7,625 nt of DNA from Omnitrophica bacterium RBG_13_46_9 (GCA_001804045.1 MHFD01000032.1:3783-11407), one strand, 5' to 3'. Counted from the first letter of the stretch, positions 1-6,259 are shown. Notes: generated from the sequence alone by a model not told the origin. Translations and numbers: made by a program.

Positions 1-331
1 CCGACTTCGATGTCCCTGCTGAAATCAGCGAATTTCCGTCCTTATCCAAAAGACTTGCGGCCTCAATAACGTCTGAGGCTATCAGCGAGGAAAATATGTC
101 CTTGACTTCCGAAATAAAAATACCCGAAGATTGTTCCGACGAAAGAGAAGACACTATGTTCTGAAGGCTATTCCTTGTTATAAGGGCGCTCAATCTTGCT
201 CTATATAGATTAAATTCAGCCGCTCTATGCAGTTGGTTATTCAGCTGTATCAGGGCAAATGCGCTGATCAGGAATATCGAAGATACCATCATCAAGATGA
301 TAAGGCGTGTCTGAAGAGTGGTTTTAATCAT
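1..331 (-). CDS. N-terminal part of a membrane sensor/signal-transduction protein (partial)
   Basis: This reading frame is open from an ATG at 331 to the left edge, giving 110 residues of N-terminus. It begins MIKTTLQTRLIILMMVSSIF: a short basic start followed by a hydrophobic stretch at about residues 9-30, which reads as a signal anchor or first membrane helix. A polar segment rich in Ser and Leu follows (about 31-110) with the look of an extracytoplasmic sensing region. This layout is known from the N-termini of sensor histidine kinases, chemoreceptors and diguanylate cyclases, but no HAMP, kinase or output domain is inside the window, so the class is undecided. An in-frame TAA lies 18 bases upstream of the ATG, which fixes the start. 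The Shine-Dalgarno is weak. A promoter-like sequence at 398-426 suggests it is transcribed separately from the glycan genes, although it has the same orientation. Only the membrane-protein call is firm. Confidence 0.7.
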   Translation of the reverse strand, partial: MIKTTLQTRLIILMMVSSIFLISAFALIQLNNQLHRAAEFNLYRARLSALITRNSLQNIVSSLSSEQSSGIFISEVKDIFSSLIASDVIEAASLLDKDGNSLISAGTSKS

Positions 332-343
332 GATCTTATTTTG

Positions 344-368
344 ATTTTATTTTGGCTTAAAATAAAAT
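344..368. repeat. 10-bp AT-only inverted repeat in the sensor gene leader
   Basis: ATTTTATTTT (344-353) and AAAATAAAAT (359-368) are perfect reverse complements around a GGCTT loop. The repeat lies 13-37 bases upstream of the sensor ATG and inside the transcript predicted from the promoter at 398-426. It could be an AT-rich operator or a weak leader hairpin. The arms contain only A and T, so chance in an AT-rich spacer is also possible. Confidence 0.45.
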
Positions 369-397
369 AGAGATAAGTAGTAATGTATATGTGTACA

Positions 398-426
398 AAT
401 ATACCATCTACTTTGAGCGAAATCAA
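398..426 (-). promoter_or_regulatory. Sigma70-type promoter for the left-edge sensor gene
   Basis: Read on the minus strand, TTGATT (426-421) is followed by exactly 17 bases and then TATATT (403-398). These match the -35 consensus at 4 of 6 positions and the -10 consensus at 5 of 6. Transcription would begin near position 391 and leave about 60 bases of leader before the ATG at 331. The 180-base spacer in which it sits (332-511) holds no gene, and I see no good terminator in it for the upstream sulfotransferase gene. Confidence 0.5.
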
Positions 427-511
427 GCCATTTCCTTAATAACCAATATTTGGATTTAATTTCTGATATTTCCTGCGGCGGACGGCCATTATTACATAAC
501 TCGAATTGTTA

Positions 512-1279
512 TCAGACATAGCCTAGGCGTTTCATCGTCGGTCCGGCTATCGAGTAGAAAAATTCCGAATCGGATCCAGAAAATATCTCCTTCCACTGCC
601 CGGTTCGGCCGGATCGGAAAAAGTCGACATCCGGGTATTTCTCGATCTCAGGCCCGTATTCCTTTTCTACCTTCCGCAAGTTTTCGAAAGAGGTCTTCTT
701 GACCGCATTTTCTATGACTTTTTTGCTGACATCTAACCGGCAGAATTCGGCTATTTTATATGCGTAGTCGACCGCGAAATCGCCTATCTTCTCATAACGC
801 AGAAGAAGCGCCCTATCCGGGAACTTATTTGCAAAATCTAGTGCTTTAGAAACATGTTCGTGCCAGGGATGCAAGTATCTGGGGTGTCTGATTAATCTCT
901 CTCTCAAAAATTCAGAAAACCCGTTTTTGACCTGATTGCGCTGTTTCATATAAAAATAATATGAAACAAAAACGTCCCTTCCGTCCCGATATATATAGAT
1001 GAACCTGGGGAAACAGCCATAGAAAGGGTGATGTGTTTTTAAAAAACGCGGCGGGCTGATAGAATTGGCGTATTCGGCGTGCCTGTAAACATCGGGTATG
1101 AACCGGTCTATGTTGCGAAAACTTAATGTCTTATCGGGGTGCATCATACAGGCAATCAAAAACCGTATCCATGTATTGCCGGACCGGGGGTATGATACTA
1201 TAAAAATATCTGTGTCTAAAACCCGGTCTATGTTTAAAGTTTCAAGCACGGATTTTTTATCGCAGGCTAGGTTACTCAC
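512..1279 (-). CDS. SULT-type (cytosolic class) PAPS-dependent sulfotransferase
   Basis: This 255-residue protein should transfer a sulfuryl group from PAPS to a hydroxyl on an acceptor, probably a sugar of the glycan made by the neighbouring enzymes. All landmark motifs of the Sulfotransfer_1 family are visible: the 5'-phosphosulfate loop PRSGNTW (31-37), KTHHP (81-85) with the expected catalytic His83, the 3'-phosphate-binding segment RDGRDVFVSYYFY (98-110), and FRSGRTGQWKEIF (221-233), which matches the family's C-terminal RKGxxGDWK-type PAPS motif. The length is normal and there is no signal peptide, so it should act in the cytoplasm. The start is GTG at 1279: a TGA stop sits immediately before it in frame, and the next in-frame ATG lies after the PAPS loop. 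The gene overlaps the end of the upstream glycosyltransferase by 8 bases, implying translational coupling. The acceptor cannot be read from sequence. Confidence 0.9.
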   Translation of the reverse strand: MSNLACDKKSVLETLNIDRVLDTDIFIVSYPRSGNTWIRFLIACMMHPDKTLSFRNIDRFIPDVYRHAEYANSISPPRFLKTHHPFYGCFPRFIYIYRDGRDVFVSYYFYMKQRNQVKNGFSEFLRERLIRHPRYLHPWHEHVSKALDFANKFPDRALLLRYEKIGDFAVDYAYKIAEFCRLDVSKKVIENAVKKTSFENLRKVEKEYGPEIEKYPDVDFFRSGRTGQWKEIFSGSDSEFFYSIAGPTMKRLGYV

Positions 1280-1985
1280 TCATCCTCCCCTTCCATAGAC
1301 GCGAAAACGGTTCCCTGCCTTCCAATGTCCACCAGCCGTTCTGCGCGGTATCAAAATCTTTTGGGATCGGGCACCTGGAGTGCCAGATTTTTATGGGTCC
1401 ATATCCGTTTGTCATGCCGTATTGCGGTCTGAGGTTCCAGTTCTGAGGCAACACATACGGATTGATCCCGTGTCTGTATAAAAGGACGCTGAGTGCAGGC
1501 TGGTCATTATCACGCCTCCATCTATATCGCGAACAGTTCGCCAATTCTTTCCGGAATATCTTCCAGAATCCTTTCATCTTCGGGTGGTAGCTATTAAAAA
1601 AGAACATGCCTGAGTTGTAATCAGGTAGGTCTTCGGGAATAGTCTTTATCTTCCAGTGATGCCTGGCAAAACAGGCCGGCGCAATAGCCAAGGCTATGCC
1701 GTGTTTTAACGCCATGTCAAAACCGAATTTTAAATCTCCGAGAATGATGGTCTCCGAGTCCAGATATAATGTAACGCCCCAGGGGGAAAGGTCATGGACA
1801 AGCGCTTTATCCGCCGGAATAGTCAGTTTCTTCCGTGTCTTCACGAATTCGTCAAATATATTGCCGTTGTAGGACGGCGCGATGAGGCATGTCTTCAGTC
1901 CGAATATCTTTGCTGACTCGGCAGACCTCTCCGCCTCCTCTATGCACCTGCCCCATGCAACGTATGTCACTCCGTGCGTAACCAT
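1272..1985 (-). CDS. Small GT-A-fold glycosyltransferase (GT8-like), DSE variant
   Basis: This 237-residue soluble protein resembles nucleotide-diphospho-sugar transferases with a GT-A fold. A beta-strand/helix start (TYVAWG, 7-12) leads to YLDSETIILGDL (74-85), where Asp76-Ser77-Glu78 sits in the place of the metal-binding DxD. Further marks are DYNSGMFFF (122-130), a typical GT8-like acceptor-loop motif, and KIWHSR (199-204), whose His202 may serve as the late metal ligand seen in GT8 enzymes. It is clearly a paralogue of the protein encoded at 2420-3169, sharing FGLKTCLI, QNWNLRPQYG and KIWHSR, but that copy has DSD instead of DSE. The start is ATG at 1985 with GGGAGG at 2000-1995, nine bases upstream. 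The gene overlaps the downstream sulfotransferase by 8 bases. Donor and acceptor sugars are unknown. The fold call is more secure than the GT8 family call. Confidence 0.75.
   Translation of the reverse strand: MVTHGVTYVAWGRCIEEAERSAESAKIFGLKTCLIAPSYNGNIFDEFVKTRKKLTIPADKALVHDLSPWGVTLYLDSETIILGDLKFGFDMALKHGIALAIAPACFARHHWKIKTIPEDLPDYNSGMFFFNSYHPKMKGFWKIFRKELANCSRYRWRRDNDQPALSVLLYRHGINPYVLPQNWNLRPQYGMTNGYGPIKIWHSRCPIPKDFDTAQNGWWTLEGREPFSRLWKGRMSE
1284..1292 (-). promoter_or_regulatory. Ribosome binding site fixing the GTG start of the SULT-type gene
   Basis: On the minus strand AAGGGGAGG occupies 1292-1284 and is followed by four bases and then the GTG at 1279. The site lies inside the last codons of the upstream glycosyltransferase gene. 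This strong site, together with the in-frame TGA directly before the GTG, decides the start codon. Confidence 0.7.
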
Positions 1986-2004
1986 TCTTTATTTCCTCCC
2001 GCGC

Positions 2005-2020
2005 AAAACCGGCGGGTTTT
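2005..2020. repeat. Short hairpin in the 5' leader of the 1272-1985 gene
   Basis: AAAACC (2005-2010) and GGTTTT (2015-2020) pair as a 6-bp stem around four bases. On the minus strand the hairpin ends five bases before the Shine-Dalgarno of the glycosyltransferase gene and is not followed by a T run. It might affect initiation or act as a weak attenuator, but it is short and I would not assign a function. Confidence 0.3.
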
Positions 2021-2098
2021 CTTAATGCTTATATCGGGCACCTGTTAATGATAAGTGATTGGGTAACGCCTTTTTATACTTACCTAATACATTAAATA

Positions 2099-2199
2099 CT
2101 TCCGCCAGAGGACGGCTCCACCTTCTGGTGGAAAATCCGAAATCCTTCCGCCAAATACTATCGTTTGGGCGGATCCACCTTCTGGTGGAAAATCCGAAA
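2099..2199. repeat. Two-unit tandem repeat built from paired hairpins
   Basis: Two units stand head to tail in the 434-base spacer 1986-2419. A 26-base stretch is identical in both, at 2117-2142 and 2174-2199 (period 57), and contains the hairpin TCCACC-TTCT-GGTGGA. Each unit also opens with CTTCCGCCA. In unit 2, TCCGCC (2147-2152) pairs with GGCGGA (2168-2173) directly before the TCCACC hairpin. Unit 1 has a shortened version (CCGCC-AGA-GGACGG, 2102-2115) with one bulged base. An A-rich tail made of short AAATTC/AAATCC-like words runs on to about 2225. The design looks like a dispersed intergenic repeat and not coding sequence. I recall similar elements from Omnitrophota-like genomes, but have not verified this. 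Confidence 0.7.
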
Positions 2200-2302
2200 C
2201 AAATTCAAAATCCAAAATTCAAATGTTCTAAACTCATGAAAATAAACGGGGAACAAGCTGTTGGTGTTTTGGCCATTCGGATTTAGATATTGTCTAATAT
2301 TT

Positions 2303-2356
2303 TCCCGCTTTTATTATTTTGTAGCGGGATCCCGCCGAGCAAAATAAAGTGCGGGA
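2303..2356. repeat. 54-base double-hairpin palindrome centred on GGATCC
   Basis: Two 27-base units abut exactly. Each has TCCCGC at its left end and GCGGGA at its right end with 15 bases between: arms at 2303-2308/2324-2329 and 2330-2335/2351-2356. The inner arms together form the perfect 12-base palindrome GCGGGATCCCGC (2324-2335). The two loops are themselves roughly inverted (TTATTTTG against CAAAATAA), so the whole block is an imperfect palindrome as well as a pair of hairpins. It begins 64 bases past the stop of the glycosyltransferase gene at 2420-3169. It may stop transcription or stabilise the mRNA 3' end, though neither strand has a proper T run after it. A BIME-like mobile repeat is the other reading. 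Confidence 0.65.
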
Positions 2357-2419
2357 CGGATTTAGCTGCACCTTAAAAAATAGTCACCTGATTATTGAGT
2401 TATCGCAATATACGCGTCT

Positions 2420-3169
2420 TCAGATTCTATTTTTGTCATTATCTCTATTACGGGCACGCCAGCTACCTTCCTTGGGTATATTTTTCACTACCAGCGTCCA
2501 GCGGCCGCTTTGCTGGGTATCAAAATCTTCCGGTATGGGGTATCTGGAATGCCATATTTTTACGGGTCCGTAACCTTTTACCAAACCGTATTGCGGCCGG
2601 AGATTCCAGTTTTGAGGCAATACATAAGGGTTTAAGCCTTTCTTATACAGGACCGCGCTCAGCATAGATTGATCATTATATACAAGGTTATGTCTTTTAT
2701 CGGCCCAGTCGACTCTTTCAAGCTCTTTTTGGAGCAACCGCCAGAAATCCCTCATTTTCGGATGACGCCTCTTAAAAAAGATCACTCCGCCGTTATAATC
2801 GGGCACTTCCGGAGGAAGGTTTTCTCTATTCAGGCCCCAGTGAAAGTTCACGAAACAGGCGGGAGCAAATGTTACGGCTATGCCGTGCCTGCGGGCCATG
2901 TCAAAACCAAAAGTCAGGTCTCCAAGAACCGTCGTATCCGAATCCATATATAATGTCTCGGCCCAGGGAGAAAGGTGGTATAAAAACACTTTCTGAGCGG
3001 CGCATTTCAACTCCTGCTCTGTCATAATAAATTTATCAAAGACGTCTCCTGCGTATGCGGATCCGATGAGGCATGTCTTCAGGCCAAATTTTTTCGCCGA
3101 TAGAGCGGATCTCTCCGCCTCTTTTATGCCTTCATCCCACGCTACATATGTTATGCCGCGGTCCGCCAT
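2420..3169 (-). CDS. Small GT-A-fold glycosyltransferase (GT8-like), DSD form
   Basis: This 249-residue protein is the paralogue of the one encoded at 1272-1985 and should likewise move a sugar from a nucleotide donor to the growing glycan. It has a canonical DxD motif, YMDSDTTVLGDL (74-85, Asp76-Ser77-Asp78), then DYNGGVIFF (124-132), NDQSML (165-170), QNWNLRPQYG (186-195) and KIWHSR (204-209). There is no signal peptide or membrane helix. I place the start at ATG 3169 because MADRGITYVAW aligns with the paralogue's first residues and an AGGGA site lies six bases upstream. A GTG at 3205 would add 12 residues without counterpart and has a poor ribosome site. The last 25 or so residues are charged and unlike the paralogue's tail. 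A 157-base spacer separates it from the upstream GT92 gene. That spacer holds an AAAATATATTTT palindrome (3244-3255) but no promoter I trust. Confidence 0.78.
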   Translation of the reverse strand: MADRGITYVAWDEGIKEAERSALSAKKFGLKTCLIGSAYAGDVFDKFIMTEQELKCAAQKVFLYHLSPWAETLYMDSDTTVLGDLTFGFDMARRHGIAVTFAPACFVNFHWGLNRENLPPEVPDYNGGVIFFKRRHPKMRDFWRLLQKELERVDWADKRHNLVYNDQSMLSAVLYKKGLNPYVLPQNWNLRPQYGLVKGYGPVKIWHSRYPIPEDFDTQQSGRWTLVVKNIPKEGSWRARNRDNDKNRI

Positions 3170-3326
3170 ATTTGATCCCTGTCTAGCAATAAAACAAAAG
3201 GGCACCTCGCGATATTCTTACCCGACGTAAAGTGTCTTGAATTAAAATATATTTTCATTTCCTTCAGGGCATGCAAAAGTTTATTTCACATTCTATGCGG
3301 TTTTAGGCATGTGTGCGGATGAAAAA

Positions 3327-5126
3327 CTAAGACGGGTCCATTAACCTGGTCTTTAATTCCGGCACAAACCGCTTTAATATCACATCCTCGGTCTTATTGC
3401 AATATTTATCGTATCTGTAAAACCTATTGATATCTCTCTTGACCTTATTTCCCTTCCCCCTTCTTGCCTTATATTCTTCAAGCGATCTTAAACAATAATT
3501 ATTGACCCTCAATCGCGCAACAGATACGGGGCTTTTGGTAAATACGCCGAAACCGCCCCTGTTAGAGAAGTCGATAAAAAAACGCTCTTCGATCAGATGC
3601 ATGTTCTCGTCGACCGCTCCGGCGTTATCAGCGTATATGCCATGATGCGCATTGGCGCTCCACGATATCGTCATCCGCGGATTGACGATACTTTTTATAT
3701 ATTCATTCTCCGGAAAATCTATTTCGCTCCTTCTGGTGTAATTTTCTATCGTCAATCCCTCCGGTCTTTTAGCATGGCCGGATGAGCCATAAAGGATAGT
3801 ATGGACTCCCACGGCCGGGAAACGTTCATAATCTCTTAACGCGTCCGGAAGACAGCTTTCATGCGCAGGGAACAAGAATTCATCAATGTCGATAAAGGCG
3901 ATCCACCTAGCCTCTTTCCTGTGATTTTTCAGACAATGGCTATAGGCGGCTGCGCGTCCGGAGGGGTTTTTAATGTCATACAATCTGACTATGCGTTTGC
4001 GGATATATGGCCTTAGAACAGACATAAAATCATCGGCGCTTTGGCTGTTATATAAATAAAGTCGCTCAGCTCCCAACATGCGGTGGAATTCTATCCATTC
4101 TTTTAGATGCGGCGCCCTATTTTTGAAAGTCGCGCATATTCCGAGGTAAAGCCCATTCGATCTATTCGCATTTATACCCGCGTACCAGGGCACAGGTCTT
4201 ATCCGGGACATTACATCCAGTATATCTAAGAACTGGCGCAATATCTCTACCTTTTTTACTTTTCTCGCCGCGTATCTTAGGGCTTCTATCGTAAGGGTGC
4301 TTAACCTGCGGTAGATTTTTCTCGCTGATTTACTTTTTAACAATTGTTTCCTGGGATAAAAAACTCCTTTTTTGGTTATGACCCATTCGTCGAGGTAGTT
4401 AGGCCGTTTGACCTCTATTTTTTTCATGGTGGGTTTCCAGCTTTTCAAATGTATATACATATACTCTTTGTCATTCTCTCTTGTATTATAGATTCCGCCT
4501 CTTGCCCAGTACCACCCGCGAGGCAACGCCTCTATCTTGCGCCGGTCAGCCACCATCTCCTTCTGCCAATAGACACCCTTCATCCTGTTGTGCCTAATCA
4601 AATCGCTCATGATGATTTCATCAACAAGGAGGTATCTTTTATCGGTAAAAAGGATTTCGTGGTTAGGGAGTTTTCTAAAAAGAGCGTTAATTTCCTCAAC
4701 GTTCTTATATATGGTGAAATGCCCGCTCAGCATACCGTTTCTGGACGAGATGATGTCGTATTTATTCAGGATTTCTTCTGTGAAAAATGCCCTTATGTTG
4801 CCGTAAAAAACGTCTATGTCGCTATGCCCCCAGAAATCAAATCCGTTTATATGGTCTGAAAATATCTTGCCATATGCCGGCCTTAAGTCGCATAGCGAAT
4901 AAGCTCTCTTCTGTACTTGTAGACCCAGTTTTTCAGAGCACAAAGAGTTGAATTGTTTAAGGTCCATCCCGACAAAATCGACATTTTGGCATTTTTCCGC
5001 TGGTCTATCCGCGTCAGTAAAAAAAATCCACGAAACCGTAGGGTTATATACGCAGGTTTGCATGAATAATTCAAACCACGGCGGCCATTTTCCGAAATAG
5101 GGCATCAAGATAATGATTTTTTTCAT
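3327..5126 (-). CDS. Two-domain glycosyltransferase: DUF6625-like plus GT92-like
   Basis: This 599-residue protein carries two transferase-like domains. Residues about 1-245 match the DUF6625 style: MKKIIILMPYFGKWPPWFEL at the start, CDLRPAYGKIF, then DFWGHSDIDVFYGNIR (97-112) with the metal-binding DID, and a GHFTIYKN motif. A basic linker (about 250-325) follows. Residues about 326-560 resemble GT92/Glyco_tranf_2_4: ATFKNRAPHLKEWIEFHRML (332-351), the IDIDEFLFP catalytic motif (412-420), NAHHGIY (492-498) and RVNNYCLRSLEEY (540-552). Each domain has its own DxD, so the protein may add two sugars in succession. No signal peptide or membrane helix is apparent. I chose ATG 5126 because the DUF6625 domain starts there; GTG 5153 would add nine residues and has no ribosome site, although the one at 5126 is also weak (CAGG). 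Family names are from motif recognition, so the specific sugars remain unknown. Confidence 0.82.
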   Translation of the reverse strand: MKKIIILMPYFGKWPPWFELFMQTCVYNPTVSWIFFTDADRPAEKCQNVDFVGMDLKQFNSLCSEKLGLQVQKRAYSLCDLRPAYGKIFSDHINGFDFWGHSDIDVFYGNIRAFFTEEILNKYDIISSRNGMLSGHFTIYKNVEEINALFRKLPNHEILFTDKRYLLVDEIIMSDLIRHNRMKGVYWQKEMVADRRKIEALPRGWYWARGGIYNTRENDKEYMYIHLKSWKPTMKKIEVKRPNYLDEWVITKKGVFYPRKQLLKSKSARKIYRRLSTLTIEALRYAARKVKKVEILRQFLDILDVMSRIRPVPWYAGINANRSNGLYLGICATFKNRAPHLKEWIEFHRMLGAERLYLYNSQSADDFMSVLRPYIRKRIVRLYDIKNPSGRAAAYSHCLKNHRKEARWIAFIDIDEFLFPAHESCLPDALRDYERFPAVGVHTILYGSSGHAKRPEGLTIENYTRRSEIDFPENEYIKSIVNPRMTISWSANAHHGIYADNAGAVDENMHLIEERFFIDFSNRGGFGVFTKSPVSVARLRVNNYCLRSLEEYKARRGKGNKVKRDINRFYRYDKYCNKTEDVILKRFVPELKTRLMDPS

Positions 5127-5203
5127 AATAGCCTGAATATAACGTCTTGACACGGGCTAAGTTAAACAGATCTGCGCATAGAACATTTCCGAGACATTAC
5201 GCA

Positions 5204-5237
5204 GTGGCGGTATCAGACCCTGATACCGGGTAGCCAC
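5204..5237. repeat. Strong hairpin in the spacer before the two-domain glycosyltransferase gene
   Basis: CGGTATCAG (5208-5216) and CTGATACCG (5220-5228) form a perfect 9-bp stem around a 3-base loop. GTGG (5204-5207) and CCAC (5234-5237) can extend it to 13 bp across a 5-base bulge. On the minus strand it lies just past the stop of the possible small ORF and about 80 bases before the ATG at 5126. There is no T run after it, so it is not a standard intrinsic terminator. It could be an mRNA processing or stabilising structure or a REP-like element. Confidence 0.6.
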
Positions 5238-5241
5238 ATTA

Positions 5242-5397
5242 TCATTTTCCCGATGGGATTGCTTGAGTTGCTGATAAAATATCCGGTTTTATGCGCTGGC
5301 GTATCATTTCCGGCAAAAGTTCCCATGGCAAAATCCGGAAGATAATGTTTTCATGCCGAATGCCTGAAAAGATTATTGTCTTTACTCTATCGCTCAT
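5242..5397 (-). CDS. Possible 51-residue hypothetical protein
   Basis: An ATG at 5397 opens a 51-residue frame (begins MSDRVKTIIFSGIRHENIIF, ends IPSGK) that overlaps the last 11 bases of the upstream sulfotransferase gene, the arrangement of a coupled operon gene. The composition is protein-like, and a hairpin follows soon after the stop. I recognise no family. The stretch KTIIFSGIR...FRILP faintly recalls the sulfotransferase N-terminus (RKIIFILR...FRVLP), so it could be a degraded remnant of another copy, but the likeness is weak and ends after about 25 residues. The ribosome site is poor (CTGGG directly before the ATG). It may be real, a remnant, or chance. If it is not translated, 5127-5386 is a 260-base spacer whose only structure I see is the hairpin at 5204-5237. 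Confidence 0.3.
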   Translation of the reverse strand: MSDRVKTIIFSGIRHENIIFRILPWELLPEMIRQRIKPDILSATQAIPSGK

Positions 5398-6259
5398 CCC
5401 AGTCAAACCTGTAACCCAACCATTCATATAGACGCTCATTATGCGGTCTGTAATACTCTGTTAACCGCTTTCTTGTGCTATCTTCCATCTTTAAATTATC
5501 TTTGCCGACATTGATCTTTCTGAATCTTCTGGGCCTCCAGAGGGGCAGGCCCAGAAACTCCAATACCTTATAATAGACCTTTTCGGTATCGGCATCGAAC
5601 TCTTCGCTATTTAATATGAGCATGTCTTCCCTTTTGAAGTATTCGTTCCAGCGCTTAAGCTGGTCCACATAAATGCCCCTTGCCTTGTAGGCGCATCGCC
5701 AGTATTTTTCCGGATGATAATGTTCGTCCTTACATCTTTTTATGAAGTCGTCTCTTATGCGTTCTTCTTCCCCCTCAAGGGCCTCCTCAAAGGATAACTC
5801 TTCCGCTTTTTTTCTGACTCTCATCCTGTAGTTGGAAAATGCCCTGTCTACGGGGTTTCTCAGCAAGACGATCAATCTTACCCGCGGCAGATGCTGATAG
5901 ACTCTTTTTGGCACGTGCATATCAAAAAGGTATTTGGGGGACGCCTCTCCGGTTATAAAGGCTTTTTTCATCATCCTGCCGAGTGTCTTTACCAGCCTGA
6001 GCGGAAAATGCGTTCGATACCAGTTAATCCCACGGTGATAATAAAGACTGAAGAAATCGGTCTCCTTTATCAGCGGCGGGATCGCATCCGGGTGTCTCAT
6101 CAAGTGATAATATAACGAAGTGGTGCCGCATTTTGCCTCACCGATAATAAGGAAATCCGGCAATACGCGAAATGGGGCGGTGGGTGATCTTAGGATAAAG
6201 ATTATCTTTCTCTTTAGCCTGCGCAATCTTGCGACCATGCGTAACTTTCTTTTCTTCAT
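5387..6259 (-). CDS. Heparan-sulfate-type sulfotransferase, second copy
   Basis: This 290-residue protein belongs to the sulfotransferase branch that includes heparan sulfate N-deacetylase/sulfotransferases and 3-O-sulfotransferases, and should sulfate a polysaccharide from PAPS. Visible motifs are the 5'-phosphosulfate loop GEAKCGTTSLY (40-50), KETDFF (65-70), in which Glu66 matches the catalytic base of the KExHFF motif, and the 3'-phosphate site RNPVDRAFSNYRM (134-146). The N-terminus is very basic (MKKRKLRMVARLRRLKRK) before the domain. The start is uncertain: ATG 6259 has GGAG directly abutting it, ATG 6238 has only a weak upstream site but gives a length closer to the neighbouring copy, and a TTG at 6328 would add 23 unrelated residues. 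It is a tandem paralogue of the gene at 6312-7154 and shares two nearly identical DNA blocks with it. A 52-base gap separates the two with this start. Confidence 0.87.
   Translation of the reverse strand: MKKRKLRMVARLRRLKRKIIFILRSPTAPFRVLPDFLIIGEAKCGTTSLYYHLMRHPDAIPPLIKETDFFSLYYHRGINWYRTHFPLRLVKTLGRMMKKAFITGEASPKYLFDMHVPKRVYQHLPRVRLIVLLRNPVDRAFSNYRMRVRKKAEELSFEEALEGEEERIRDDFIKRCKDEHYHPEKYWRCAYKARGIYVDQLKRWNEYFKREDMLILNSEEFDADTEKVYYKVLEFLGLPLWRPRRFRKINVGKDNLKMEDSTRKRLTEYYRPHNERLYEWLGYRFDWDER
5529..5691 (-). repeat. Long direct repeat A, copy 1 (within the sulfotransferase gene)
   Basis: These 163 bases match 6451-6613 at all but one position (G at 5618 against T at 6540, a silent Leu codon change), with a constant offset of 922. 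The block encodes the segment from the ARGIYVDQLKRWNEYF motif to WRPRRF. Sequence on both sides diverges sharply. Confidence 0.93.
5841..5947 (-). repeat. Long direct repeat B, copy 1 (within the sulfotransferase gene)
   Basis: These 107 bases match 6763-6869 except at one position (T at 5858 against C at 6780), with the same offset of 922 as block A. The block encodes GEASPKYLFDMHVPKR through RNPVDRAF, including the 3'-phosphate-binding segment. The 149 bases separating it from block A differ much more between the copies. Confidence 0.92.

Noticed and set aside
2099..2199. CRISPR array
   Set aside because: There are only two units, the repeats contain two hairpins each, and there is no regular unique spacer or cas gene.
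2059..2286. 75-residue plus-strand frame in the intergenic spacer
   Set aside because: The frame runs through the tandem hairpin repeats, and its internal peptide repeat is the DNA repeat translated. No ribosome site or homology is apparent.
3170..3205. Extended GTG start for the DSD glycosyltransferase
   Set aside because: The paralogue begins exactly at the internal ATG, which also has the better ribosome site.
4344..4859. 171-residue plus-strand frame
   Set aside because: It lies antisense to the conserved DUF6625-like domain of the two-domain glycosyltransferase and has no recognisable motif, so it is a shadow.
4883..5074. 63-residue minus-strand frame
   Set aside because: It is another frame inside the N-terminal domain of the two-domain glycosyltransferase gene, with no motif.
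5127..5241. Promoter for the two-domain glycosyltransferase gene
   Set aside because: A TATATT occurs close to the start codon, but no -35 at proper spacing fits and the transcript would start nearly at the ATG.
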